The translations under genes were made by a program, and so were the position numbers. From NCBI GenBank assembly GCA_011800155.1, contig CM022370.1:868001-932000 (forward strand): a stretch of 64,000 nucleotides of DNA, in the 5' to 3' direction. Below, one piece after another: positions 35,099-46,844 of this stretch. Each line of letters begins with the position of its first letter. Positions within the stretch are counted from its first letter, which is position 1. The stretch comes from Flammulina velutipes. Its lineage: Eukaryota; Basidiomycota; Agaricomycetes; Agaricales; Physalacriaceae. Below the pieces are notes generated by a model. The model made no database searches. It saw nothing but the letters and a program-made list of their open reading frames with translations, and was not told where the DNA came from.

Positions 35099-36164
35099 CT
35101 ACACTTGCCTCCAGGCCTTGGAAACACCTGAATGATCGTGGTAAGCCGAACAGTGGAAATCTAATTCATTACAACTCACCGATATAATCCAGGAAGCGAT
35201 TGGAATTCTCCGTTGGGCTATCGCAGGCTTCCAGCCCGTAATCCGCCAACAGTTTCTCAACATCGCTGGCTATGGGAGTGTTATCAAGAAGCCACGGAGA
35301 CAAGAATCCTCTCACGTTCATATCCATAGAACGACCTCAAGTCCTGTGGGTAGACCGTGCTCTTCTCGCCGTTCTTGGTCAGAACGACACCCAGAGGGTC
35401 ATCGATGTTGTGGACAATGGTAATCGCCGAGTTGCTCTTGCGCGCCGTTCTACTCTCCGAATCAGATGTGGGTCCAAGAGCGATATCAACACCACGTACG
35501 AGCTCTTGAGAGATGCGGAAACTTCATCGGTCTTAACCTCTGTCTCCAGTAGCTGCGTTTTTAATGATATCGGAATATATTCTGCGATCCGCTGATCAAC
35601 CTGGAGTTGTGTTTGTCTTTTGACCTCCAGCTTTATCTGCTCCTGGATATCCTGTCTAGGGTTGCACGTCACCACCGGTCACCATCGATGGAGCACTAAT
35701 AAAGCGGGAGACTTGCCTCAATTTCTCCCTGATATTGCTGTAAAGACTCTCTCCGATCGAGCGCTTGATCTTTGTGGTCTCCTTCATGTCATTATTCTTC
35801 GCCGTGTTGATCTGTTTTTGCAACTCTAATACGTCGTTTTCGTTTGCATCCTACATCGCACTCCCCGTTCAGCCGACCTGTCACCACCATCGGACAACGA
35901 GACTCTCACCATGGTAGGGGAGACATCCTCCCACTTTGGCATAGCCTTATGCATTTCTGCCATTGATTTCATCCTACAGCCTCGTCGTCAGCCCCCTACG
36001 TTCTAACGGAAGTACAACACATACATCGTCTGGAGCGACGCTGAGGCTCGCATAGCGACATCTTGCACGGGAGCTTGGGGGTGCGGTGTGGACCGGCCTG
36101 ACTGCATCTTGGGGATCGGAGATGGTGGACGCAGAGAAGTAAGTGTGAATAGGCTCAGACGCAT
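35099..36164 (-). CDS. Coiled-coil hypothetical protein, 249 aa
   Basis: Seven exons (minus): 36025..36164, 35910..35973, 35717..35850, 35500..35655, 35316..35452, 35180..35269, 35099..35127. I do not recognise the function. After a Pro/Ser-rich N-terminus comes a predicted coiled coil: NDVLELQKQINTAKNNDMKE, QDIQEQIKLEVKRQTQLQVD and PISLKTQLLETEVKTDEV. The C-terminal part is globular (AITIVHNIDDPLGVVLTKNG, then EKSTVYPQDLRSFYG) and ends in FLDYIGVSKAWRQV. The third intron (35656..35716) has a perfect GC donor context, GAG followed by gcaagt. Frame is kept through every junction, which argues strongly that this is expressed. Confidence 0.68.
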
Positions 36165-36287
36165 GGTGATCTCAGACTACTTAGACGCCATAGGTCAACC
36201 TCGAGGATCCCATGAGGCCGCGACGCAGTACTGAGTACATCTAGATGCCTCATTCGTGTGTCAATAGTCAATACAATGTACTCTATC

Positions 36288-37492
36288 TCATTGCATCTCA
36301 ATTACCAGGTCGTTCCCTTTGCCTTTTGTGATGTAATCGACGAGATTTCTAAGCGCTCTCACTTCCATTATTCGTTGAGTATCCTGATTCTCCGTGCCCA
36401 TGTGAGGCAGTAATGTGATGTGGGGGAAATCGAGTAGACGTGGGTTGACCTCCGGTTCGTTTGGATAGACGTCGAGGCCAACGGAACCAAGCTGCCAGAT
36501 GCCCGTCAGTCTATCACTGTCAGCATTTAAGTCAAAGACTTACGTGGCCGTCCTCCAAAGCGCGAATCATCGCGTCTTCATCGATAACCTTTCCACGCGC
36601 AGTGTTTACAATGATAGATCCCTTCTTCAACGCGCGGATGTATTTCTCCCCGACCAACCCCACAGTGTTCGCGTTTAGCGGAACACTGACACTCAGTACA
36701 TCAGCCTGGGCTAGCATGTCCTCTACCTTCGGGACATACTCGCACCATTCCGGCGCGTCTGCGTTAGGCCGGCGGTTGTGGTATATGACGCGCATAGGGA
36801 AAGCACGGGCAAGCTGAGCAATGCGGATGCCAATTCCGCCCATACCCAGAATAGCGAGGGTCTTTCCTGTCAGGTCGTGGGACAGCGGCGCAAGCCCCTT
36901 TGGCTTCCATTCGTTTTTGCGCAATGATCGCTCGGCGATGGAATACTGACGCATGCATGATATGATGAGATAGAGTGCTGTGGTTGCAGTCGCGTCATCC
37001 ACTGCTCCTGGTGTGTTGGAGAGGGAAATCCCTGCGCAGAGACGCGTTAGTTTCCAAGCAGATCCAGGTAAGCGGGATTACTCCGCACCTTTCTCCTTCA
37101 AATACAACGCATCGACCATATCATACCCTGCCCCGTTAGATGCAATCCATTTCAGGCTTGGTGGAAGCGCATCGATTAGTTCTTTATCAAAATTTCCCAC
37201 TTGGCTGAGAACGGTATTGTCGCGGTATAGCCCAACGATATCGGCGTACTTGCCTCCTGTCGCAAATTCTTTGAAGAGTGCAGGTCTATCAGGGCAATCG
37301 AAAGGCTGATTTTGGCGTTTTGTTAAGGAAATGACAGGATGTATGATGAGCCACGCACCAGAACTTCGGCGATGCCTTCAAACATGTCCTTGAGTTCTTG
37401 CTTGGCCCATGTTATCGTCCCTTCGGAATTTGAGAATAGGTTCTTGCACTAGGTAGAGCTGCCTCACCACAAATCAAGATTTTGGGAGCCAT
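36288..37492 (-). CDS. D-isomer 2-hydroxyacid dehydrogenase (glyoxylate/hydroxypyruvate reductase-like), 331 aa
   Basis: Exons (minus): 37468..37492, 37359..37420, 37089..37305, 36544..37031, 36288..36491. It reduces 2-keto acids with NAD(P)H. The nucleotide fold motif is AILGMGGIGIRIAQLAR. The catalytic residues of the family are visible: Arg in NTARGKVID, Glu in DVYPNEPEVN and His in LLPHMGTENQ. The substrate segment is SNGAGYDMVDA. The cofactor loop YHNRR, with arginines after the second strand, suggests NADPH preference. Length fits fungal glyoxylate reductase. The first exon is 25 nt (MAPKILICG). Confidence 0.92.
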
Positions 37493-37671
37493 TTCGATGG
37501 TAATGTGGTCTCGAGGAAAAGATCGTCGAGGCGGAGAGATGGCAAGAGCTACTTATACTTTGAGCCCCCGACTATAGGCGTGGAGTTCGGACCGTATATG
37601 CTGAACCGGTCCGCTTCACCGATTGGTTCACGAAATAAATTGAGGTAAACTGTAACACGAAGTAGCGTAAA

Positions 37672-39283
37672 CTAGTCTTCAATGAGCTGTAGAAAATAAA
37701 TGAGTTCTAAATCTGGATATTTCGAGCGAATCCTTTCGCCATACCTGGGCCACAGTTCGAGAGATCCCTTTCATATGTTTACATTCGTCCTGAGCGTTAT
37801 AGCCCTGAGTGGTATTGAGAAGACCGGCTTCATGGAATGCCTTCAGATACCTGCCAAAAAGTTAGACTTTCACAGATAAGACAGAGCCAGGTGTGGCCAC
37901 CTCAGACAGGCCTCTTCCCTGAAATCATTGTAGAGTCGTCGGTTGAACCTGCGCTGCATACAACGTTAGCTCCACAATTTTAGAACGAATGAAGCAAAGT
38001 ACTTCATTCTTTCGAATGACTTCCTGGTATACATGGTTCTGGTGGATCAAGAAATGGTCTGCAAGCACGTAGAAGTTGATACCGGAGAGATACATCTCAT
38101 AGAGGCATGCAGCTTTGTTCCCGCCATAGCCTACAAATCTTTCGTCGCACCTAGAGGGATCCGTTAACGGAGGGAGTACTAGAGGGTATCATGAGAAGCC
38201 TGACCAAGGAGGGCTATCCGCTCGAGAAACGACGTATGGCTCATACGCCGACTGGTATCGAGTCACTTTGTAGACTTCTCCTGCCTGGGCTGCGTAGAAC
38301 CTTGTGTAATCAGTGCTGTTGTGTCCAGCTTGCCATGAATCATGGAACATGCTGATTTTCTTGCTTTTTACAAGCGGAAGCAGGGCCTGGTATGAACTAT
38401 GAGCAGATGGGGGTGTCCAGGACGGTGCAACAACCTTTTTGTCGTTCGGAAATTTTGTGAAATCGCTGCCGTCAGAGTGCATGGGATATTCGAAGGCGGG
38501 AATGACGAATGCAGCATTTCCGTCTCTCAGCTTTTGTAGGATTGGTTTGCTTTTTCGAATGGCGGAGCGAAAGTCTGTACACAGATAGAAGTCCACATCC
38601 AGCATCATAACAAAATCGGTACGAGCGAAAAGACGAGCGATGTTCCTCCAGGTATTGAATTGACGATCGAAGGAGTCAATGACAAGATGAACGTCGACGA
38701 ATAGAGCCATATGAGGAGAAGACGAATAGAGAGAACGTAGAGCGTCGAGGGTATCTTGAACGTGATTGGTTTCATTCTTGATGTGCATTGTTACAGAGAT
38801 GGGTCCTGTAGTAGACTGTTTAGGTCATGGATCACAATAGCAATTGCTGCACTCACCTTGATAGCGATCTACAAGACCAGCGAAAACATGGAAACGATTG
38901 CTTGTGATGAGAGTGGTGATTGTAATGTCTTCAGCTTCGGGTTCGATGGATGCTCGATAGTAGTAAGGAATGATTTCGCTAGGCGTAAGAGAAGTCGAAA
39001 AAGCTTTTGACATGAAGAGCGACTCGGGAATCACGTAGGGCTGTTCTGTATATCTTTCCGAGCGTGTGGATGCTAATTTCGGCTGCTGATACAGAGTCCA
39101 GTTGGTGAATTTGGGTCGAACAGGCTCGACAGGTTGCTTGGGCGACGATAGATCCAGTAGACGTCCTTGAAACGGTTCAAGAATGAAACGGTTCGTTGTG
39201 TATACAATCGCAGAGACAGCGTAGCAGAATAGTGCCGCGAGCAGAACCTCAGACGCGCGAATAAAGGCTGCCTTTGGATTCAT
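37672..39283 (-). CDS. Type II membrane glycosyltransferase, GT49/LARGE-like, 449 aa
   Basis: Six exons (minus): 38857..39283, 38205..38805, 38003..38150, 37901..37953, 37745..37850, 37672..37686. An N-terminal signal anchor (ASEVLLAALFCYAVSAIVYT) places the enzyme in the Golgi lumen. The catalytic domain has FVMMLDVDFYLCTDFR with the DxD metal-binding motif, ITTLITSNRFHVFAGLVDRY, FEYPMHSDGSDFTKFP-like segments and a C-terminal CDERFVGYGGNKAACLYEM with FLIHQNH. This is the LARGE / B4GAT1 (Glyco_transf_49) pattern. The acceptor is unknown in fungi. The last exon has only 15 nt (LIED, stop). Reading through the last donor would give a longer tail, but donor, branch point and acceptor are all good. 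Confidence 0.85.
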
Positions 39284-39600
39284 GGATGATGGTCAAGGGC
39301 AAGACGCGTCGGCGAATTCCGATCATGTTGGCTAGACTTTGCTTCCCTCTCGCCTTCATGACAGTAATTTCAATCGCTCTTTTCTGCGCTACATTCCCTT
39401 TTCACCGCCAGATAAATTATGGACGATGTGAAGCCCTTGAAACGAGGTATATTTTGAAGGGTTCCTGCATGCTCGTATCGTACTGATGAGAACAAGTCAC
39501 AGGAAATCCCTACGCCGGCTTGAAGTTTCACAAGAAGACGAGTACTGCGACCTTGCTGCAAGGTGTAAACAAACGTTCTCCAGGACCTACGTTCTCACGA

Positions 39601-40905
39601 ATGGATGGAAATGAGCCCAATCATTATCAACAACCTGGAGCCAACGGCTTTAATACCGTGATACCATTAACTCCTGCTAGTCGACCGCTGCCGGATATAC
39701 CAAGTGACAGACAGGCTGTCTTAGCACTGAACGTCAAGATAGAGACATCACGTGCGTACTTTGACTCGATACATACATTGATACGACCATATAAACAAAC
39801 TTTATTAGCGTGCAATACTCCCACCGCCAAGTCAACCAGCTCTCCAGGCAAACGGCGCTCAGTAGCAAGCACACTCGCAAGTGCATCAAAGCGTAAGAAG
39901 CTAAATAATGTGCCTCACTCACGCCGTAAGCTCATTTGTCCTAGAATTGTAGACAATGTAACAACGATCTGCTTTCAACAGAACATAAACCAGACGGAAT
40001 GGGTTGGTCCATTGTCAAGTCTGTAACACATCCAACTTCATCTGCATCGGAACCAGCCGCAACCAATCCGCGGCAGTGGTTGGAAAGTCGAGAAGACTTG
40101 TATTCTATGGCATTGTCGCGTTTATCAATGTGCAACGGTATATCCATGACCGATGCCAGTAAAGTCGTGGTCGTTGTCGACCAGGAAAGCGGTATCAATC
40201 TTTCTCTCGAGTCTAACATCCTTGAATGGGCCTTATCAATGTACGTGTCAATTTTGGATCGATGTTGGGGGCTCATAAGCACTCAGAAAACGTGAATTTC
40301 TCCACCATCCTCCCCAAAGTTCAGAGAGAGCGATATACAGTGTGCCTTCCCTAGGTGCCGAAGGAAAAACTCCAGTCACCTTCCAGACAAGTGCTTTGAG
40401 GAGTTCGGGTACTCCGCTTCGTGAGCATAGTCACGATGGCTCGGGTACACTACCGAATGCACCGAATGCACAAATGGAAGACCGTCCGGCCGTGACGTCC
40501 CACGCATTGTCTATGGTCTCGGTCTCACCCTCCGGAAGATATCCTTCCGTTGGGTTATCCCATCCAGCACCACACATGCAAGTCGTTCGGTATCCGAACA
40601 TTAATGGATTTCGAGAAAAACAAGTCGATCCAATCGCGTCGCAGAGGTTGATTCACCCGTACAAGTCGAATCTCGCGCACCACTGGTCCAACCGTCCATC
40701 AGGCTCTGCATCATTGGGACCAAATGGTAATACTATCCAAGGGGGCACGTATACTGAACCTCCGCTTGAGCCACAGTCTACGAAAAATATCTCGAGCAAC
40801 AACTCCCAGCTGCTCGTAAACAATTACCCTACTAATGACGTTCGCTCCCCGCTTGAAGAAGAAACGTTAGTGCCCCCCCTTTCTTCTCCATCCGATAGCT
40901 CATAG
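39601..40905 (+). CDS. Pro/Ser-rich protein of unknown function, 400 aa
   Basis: Exons 39601..39925, 39982..40240 and 40287..40905. I do not recognise a domain. The N-terminus is low-complexity (TPASRPLPDIPSDRQ), then a basic patch (SASKRKKLNNVPHSRQ) could be a nuclear signal. The middle segment (NPRQWLESREDLYSMALSRL, then SKVVVVVDQESGINLSLESN and ILEWALSMIKREFLHH) is the only part with a folded look. The long C-terminal exon is rich in Ser, Pro, His and Asn, with no hydrophobic core. An intron of 56 nt links exons 1 and 2 through gtaagc and a ttcaacag acceptor. It is a possible regulator; function is not assigned. Confidence 0.6.
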
Positions 40906-41083
40906 ACGATATGGACATGATCTAGTATAACGCAAGATTTATTCTGGCCCTCAGTTGGAATTTTCCCATCCAACTTAAACGGTTGGTACTTTCTGCATTC
41001 ATGAGTTAATTCATCCTAAATATTCTCCTATAGCTCTTGTCACCCTTCCCTCTTACGTCAAAACACCAAATAAATCAGCCACC

Positions 41084-42738
41084 ATGATCACTGATTTCCC
41101 GGCTTTTTTGGATGCGCGACTTGTTCACGACGAGTTACAGCCACCAGTAGTCGCTCCCAAGATTTTTACGGCTAGGACATTGACTCCTGAAATGCCCCCT
41201 TACGTCCTTGCCCCAGTTGAGGTCTGCCAACTGCTTGACGCTCTGAGGTTCGAACTTCCCATCGTCCTTATTGCTTCACATGACTCTCTACAAAATGTTG
41301 GCGTAAAGTTGGACCCCAAATTCGCTTACAGCGTTGCTGGCTGCTTCCAGGTCAAACAGGTTCAAAATCAGCGCCGTGTACCAACCGATGCCATACCCCC
41401 AACCTACATGGAGTCGGAATGGAAGTTTGTCATCCGTTGGATACCTGGCGGAGAGACATCCTTTTGTCCATATAACACCCACCTCTATTCGCCTTGGTGG
41501 TCACCGACCAACAACTCGACACATGACCCAGATAATTCTCCAGACGTTCTCCCGTCCGACCTTGTAGGCGATCGCAGGAGCGAGGCTACCGGGTGGCACT
41601 GCTCCTCTTGTGGGAAGGTCAATCATCAGATGCTCTTTAGACATTTGAGATGTTCCAGCTCGTTCTGCAAGGCATCTATCTCCCTTGTATCCTCGTTTAT
41701 GATCTTACTGACGATATCCTATCAGAACGAGCCAGCGAAGCCTCTTCAACCGATAACGCTAGCACAAATCATCAAGAATCCACAAGACAAGCTTGGGATG
41801 GCCAAACCCTCCCATTCCAAGTTCAACGCACATGTCCAAGGACACCACGTAACGTGGGAGGACGGCATGCAGACCTTCAAGTACCAAATCAGAGACACGT
41901 CTACGTTCTGTAGTCATGTCTTTACCGGAAACGCTGGCGAACTGCAAGACGAGGCCTCTACACTCTTCCGTGATATTCAGACAGAGATCCAGCTTACTTT
42001 TGATGGCAAGTTGAACCTCCAGAGTAAAATTACCGAAAAGTTGACTTTGATTCAGGAATTTACTTTACACACAGCCAGACTGATGCAGTATCAGAGAAGG
42101 CGCCCAAAAGCCTGAAGGATGCTCAAGATTGGCTGATGCATACTGTCAAGACTTACAGTGACATTGCTGACGTTGATAATTTGCTTCGATTACGAACGCT
42201 CTCGGTCATGGCATGGTGGAAGGAGGGTAAACGAAGGGTGAGGGGTTCTATTAACCTTGTCACGTCATAGGCTAATGCTATTATTTCTAGACCGCCAGCC
42301 AGCTCCAAGCAAAGTCCCAGCCGGTTGCACTGGCGTGTTTCGGGAACAGTCTTACAATAACTTTAACGAGGCAATCATCAATCAAGACTCCGACGAGGAA
42401 GCCAAGATTCGGTGGTGCACCTTCTGGACCTTCGCCTGCTTCGGCCACGAGCGAGAAGCAAGAACCAATGGATGTCTTCGGGCCAACAATATCAACGCAA
42501 CAGGACATTACTGCCATCCCAGCTGAAGATTTTGTCGTCAGCATGGTTCATGGTGATGTATTGTGCGTATTTGGGGACGATTTCGAGGTGCATGCTGTTC
42601 AGTTCGTCGCTTAGATCACTCATTAATCTGGCGTTATAGTATAATCTCAAGCGCAATGGAACGGGAATGAGTGAGTGTTTGACGTGAGACTTTTACCTAT
42701 CTTGCTAAATATTCCCAGTTCTTATAGGGACCTCGTGA
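41084..42738 (+). CDS. Zinc-finger protein with AlkB-like 2OG-Fe(II) oxygenase-type domain, 489 aa
   Basis: Exons 41084..42023, 42056..42237, 42291..42587, 42640..42670 and 42719..42738. The start has a GCCACC context. A zinc-binding module (GWHCSSCGKVNHQMLFRHLR, CSSSFC) is followed by DTSTFCSHVFTGNAGELQDE and YFTHSQTD. The C-terminus reads SMVHGDVLCVFGDDFEYNLK, then RNGTGMILIGTS. I recall this order from a large Agaricomycete-specific family annotated as AlkB-like or 2OG-oxygenase-related. The metal ligands are not certain here. The junction before YFTHSQ requires either a 32-nt intron (42024..42055) or a frameshift. Nucleic-acid demethylation is a family-based guess. Confidence 0.58.
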
Positions 42739-42881
42739 TGATAGTACTTGCTCTCACGAACCGCTGTTTCAAGAACATGTTTATCGTGAACTGGTGAAGA
42801 ATGCGTATGCTACATTATAACGTCGGAATGTCCTTTCCGGTTCATAAACTACTTTTCCAACAAGATTCCGAAGATCGGTTT

Positions 42882-43973
42882 TCAACAGATGATACAGCAA
42901 CAGACAGTCTCCTCCTCGGAATCGCCCTTTTTCGCAATATCATCACAAAGAGCACCTGGCCGGATAGACATGTGAACGATGGTGGACGGGGCATCAGAGG
43001 GGAAAGGGACGTCTGAGGGGTAGGTAAGTTATGAGCAGGCAAGCTACATGGAAGATTGGAAGATAGCACATACCCTTCAGAACCTCTTCGTCTTGAAGAA
43101 TCTTACCGAGGTGGAGCAGCCGCAGGAAAGATGGAGCAGGTGGACGTTCGTCCTCCGAGTCTGGAGATGATTATATTGAGGGAAGACGGGGACGGGTTAT
43201 GTGAGAGCACGCACCGCCAGGCCAGGTGTTCCATATCAGCTCCTTGACGCGGCCGACGGTGAGCGTTGGATCGAATGACATGCTTCGTCGACTACCTGAG
43301 ACAAGGAGGAACGTGAGGGACACTTGGGGTGTGTGGGGGATCTGGAATTCTTGTGGAGGTGGACGAGGTGTTCTGTCGACCTCGGAGAGAGAAGGTGTTG
43401 GTTCACGGACATCTTCCATGGTGTCTACTCGAGTGTAGCTAGTTCGGGCACTAGCTGAGACGCTGTATGTGCCTTCCATACTCAATAAGCACTCTGCTCA
43501 AGTGGAGATCACAATGTGTATACCTTCGCCGTATATGTTATAGGCTAAGGAATTTCGCCCCGACTGAAGTTGTGAAGTAGACTGTGCAGGGGAATCGAAG
43601 GTGACGGTGGTGGCCGTTGTTGCTGGTCTGGAAGAGAACGAAGTCGTGTGATCGGCGGTAGTCCCTATCTCGGGTTGTTGATTCGGAGGGGAAGTGACGG
43701 TTGGCATCGTCGGTCGTACTAGCAGTGGGAGGTTGGAGGGGGTTTCTGCGTCTGTCAATGAGAGCTCCTCTGTGTATATAGACTCTAGAGCGAATTTTTT
43801 AGCTTCCGCAAACGGACGGGTTCCTGGCACGTGGGATGGACTGTCATCTTGCGCAGTATACCGCTATAAAGCAGCCCTCCTTCGTCGATTTATTCGGGGC
43901 TTGAGGTGAGCTATTAGAAGCTCACAGGTATACTTAGGAATGGAAGAAACTGTAGGATTTCGATGCACAGCAT
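42882..43973 (-). CDS. UBL3/MUB-type membrane-anchored ubiquitin-fold protein with long N-terminal extension, 287 aa
   Basis: Five exons (minus): 43926..43973, 43524..43863, 43215..43472, 43074..43160, 42882..43012. The C-terminal 120 residues are a ubiquitin-like domain: QVSLTFLLVSGSRRSMSFDP, VGRVKELIWNTWPG, LRLLHLGKILQDEEVL and STIVHMSIRPGA. The protein ends ETVCCCIIC, a Cys-rich lipidation tail as in UBL3/MUB, which are prenylated and palmitoylated and help sort proteins to membranes. The N-terminal 165 residues are Ser/Thr/Pro-rich and disordered, unlike animal UBL3 of about 117 aa. Exon 1 (MLCIEILQFLPFLSIP) is the weakest part. A shorter form starting at 43479 is possible. Confidence 0.78.
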
Positions 43974-45074
43974 TCTATCAAATGGAGATAATTCCCGCAT
44001 TCGGTGATGCATATCTCCGATTACCGGATTACTGTGGCGTTATGGACATGCACAAGCGTCCACGGAGAAAAATAGAGTAGAGATTTAGCATAGACTTTCC
44101 GTCCTAGATCTATTTTGAAGAATGTTGTGACACACTTTTTTAAATTATGAAATTGAGATATACAGTCTGAGTTACACTCGCCATACGCTGGATAGAAACA
44201 CCACTATGCCATGGATTTAGAGGGGATTATCTATGCTGGCTGCAGCAAATCTTCCCAGTTGCAATGCGTATTGTCATAATTAACAAGTAAGAGAGTCAAA
44301 AGAAAAAGTATGATGCTCCCAGAAGGGTGGCGTTTTATACGATGTTCCATTCGCAAACTTGGAAGCACCTTGTAGCTATGTTTGCGTTAAAGTCCACTTG
44401 CTCTAGGTCATAGATATGCTTTTAAACTGGCTCGGCATGGACACCGGTATGATTAGATGGGATCTATCAGCTATGTGAATATCTTGTTACGGTTCCTGGT
44501 CGTTTGAGCTGAGGATTGGTAGCGTTTCAGAGCGAACCCCCGTCAGGTAATCGGGTCGATTACACCAGTGTTCGCTACTAGACTGCGTTCAAGGACCGTT
44601 TATGCAGTGGGGCCACGCATAAATGAAGGATTACCGGATCAGTGAGTACCACGTGCTTTTGATTCTGAATCCGCGTCTCCGAATTGCTGATCCGGTCGAT
44701 ATGCAACGGTCTGTAACCTTCTGTAACCTATCGTAACGCGCATTCTAACTGTGGTCGCCTCTCTCTAAGCCGACAGAAGTCAACCTATTTATTTAGACGG
44801 TGGTTCAACCATTCAAAATTTCTGTCGCGTGGTCTGTCGCAAGCTCTATTTGGGCCGCGATTGGAGACATCTCCCCCTGTCCTCTTCCCGCCAAGATTAC
44901 GACCCTTATCCTTGATCCACGCATATATAGATCCGATTGGCGCTCAAGCAGGTCTTGACTTCAACTAGCTCCCACTTGCATCAACTCGCTCTTTCTTTCT
45001 TATTCTATACCTCCAACCTGGCGGGCTCTGGAGGACTCCTTTAACGGCGATACCCCACGTTCAGATAAATCCTA
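43974..45074. other. Long intergenic region upstream of the GH105-like gene
   Basis: 1.1 kb, AT-rich, without coding signal. It contains a 10-bp inverted repeat, ACCGGATCAG at 44633..44642 and its complement at 44687..44696, with a CACGTG box between (near 44649). Confidence 0.55.
44922..44929 (+). promoter_or_regulatory. TATA box of the GH105-like gene
   Basis: CATATATAG lies about 150 bp before the start codon and is followed by a CT-rich stretch. Confidence 0.45.
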
Positions 45075-46574
45075 ATGAACGCCCTCAGTGTACTTGGATC
45101 CATTTTGACCTCTTCTCCCTCTTTCAACGCCTTTCCCTTCTCGACTACTGGCGCATCCTCCTTTGCCCTAGTCTCCGCCAATTCCGATGATCCCGACCTG
45201 TCTCTCGCCTCTGGCGGTGGTTTCAACATTTCTGGCGCAGCAGCGCTCTGTGCGACAACACCAACTCATTCATGGGAATATGGCGCCGCGGCCATAGCTC
45301 TCCTTGAACTATATACCCCTTGGGCATCAGTGTACGGCATGAAGTCTGGATGGAATTGTAACATCGAGGTGGATACGGTACGCCTAATTGATCATTCGTC
45401 CCTCTTTCCACGACTCAATGAGGATCAGACGCCGGCTGCCACCTGGGCGTTAGATTGGATTCACCTAAATGAAGCAGGTGGCGTCGACTCGCTAAGTGAT
45501 GGCGAGGGTAGTACAGGCGATCCTGCCAGCCTTGGTGTCATTGCACATATGATAGGCAAAACAACCGGGTATGAGGTGAGCATCCTTCGATACTCTCTAA
45601 AACCCATTCGTTCATGAATTGTCTCAGGCTTACGCCACAGCCACCGCAAACACCGTCAATTATCTCATGTCGCAAGCACCACGCTATTACAACGGCGCTA
45701 TAAGTCATCGCTCGAACGTTCCCGAACTTTGGTAGGTGCATTCTCCTCCTGAGGGTGAGCGTCACATTGATCGCGTTTCATACGAAGGGCGGACTTCATG
45801 TATATGGCACCCCCATTGCTTGCATTCTATGGCGCAGATATCCAAGACGCGTCAATTATCTACGAAGGCTACAACCAATGCAAGTTGTATCGCGAAATTC
45901 TACAACCATCTGGCCAAGGCCCCTGGGCGCACATAATTGGTCCCGAAAGCAACGATCCTGGACAGTGGTCCACTGGGAACGGTTGGGCTGCTGCGGGAAT
46001 GGCCAGAGTCCTCAAAACCATCCAAGTTTCTGGGGTAGGAAGCTGGGAGGGCCAAGAGGCCGAATGGTGGGCAAGCGCTGAAGCTGACCTGCTCGAGTGG
46101 ATAACGCAGATCCTCGACGCAGTCATCGAGAGCGACCTGGACGGTGGTCTTGTGAGGAACTATCTCGATGACGACGGCTCCGTCTCCGCTGAGCACACGT
46201 TCGGCGAGATTTCTGGCTCGGCGGTATTTGCCAGCGTGATTTACCGACTAGCCCCATCCCTTGGCGCGTCCTATGTCCGATGGGCGGACGGGATACGCAA
46301 TGTTCTCAATGGCGTGAGCGCATCCACCGGTGAATGGATTGTGAGCCAGCAAGGCGCCGCAAGCCCTGCTATCGACCCATTAGCATGGGGAGGAGGCATT
46401 GTGGAAGTCAGTCCGGAGGGTCAAACGTTCGTTGTCCTGATGTACAGTGCCTGGAGAGACTGCGTTCTCAGTTCTGTTTGTGACCGCTCAGGTGGTCTGA
46501 TCGGAGGCGGTACTGCGACTGCGAAGAGGGGGATCCCACACGGACGAGGGGGAAGGCGAGTAGGACACCAATGA
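45075..46574 (+). CDS. Six-hairpin glycosidase, GH105 (unsaturated rhamnogalacturonyl hydrolase)-like, 463 aa
   Basis: Exons 45075..45575, 45628..45731 and 45788..46574. The (alpha/alpha)6-barrel family is recognised by HSWEYGAAAIALLELYTPWA, GDPASLGVIAHMIG, then ELWADFMYMAPPLLAFYGA, WAHIIGP, GQWSTGNGWAAAGMARVL and HTFGEISGSAVFASVIYRLA. These align with YteR/YesR and fungal GH105/GH88 enzymes that remove unsaturated uronic acid from pectin fragments. The N-terminus has Ser-rich sequence but no classical signal peptide, so either the protein is intracellular or a 5' exon is missed. The C-terminal 40 residues after YSAWRDCVL are Gly/Arg-rich and may be read-through. Confidence 0.78.
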
Positions 46575-46844
46575 AGAATATACCCCACGACACGGAGAGT
46601 TTTGAAACATTTATTACCCCACACTCTTTGCTACTTGTTTTATTTATTTTGCGCCTCGACGGGCCACCACTTACTAGGAAACAATTATATATTCTTCGAT
46701 AGTTGTACGGTAGTTTGCTTCGGTGTGTTATGTACCACTGGCATACGAGGATATACAATAGATTATCAACCTGTGTACTGCAATACAATTGCATTTTATT
46801 AACTAGTTATGTCAGAACACGACAAATTGCCTATGATATGGCTG

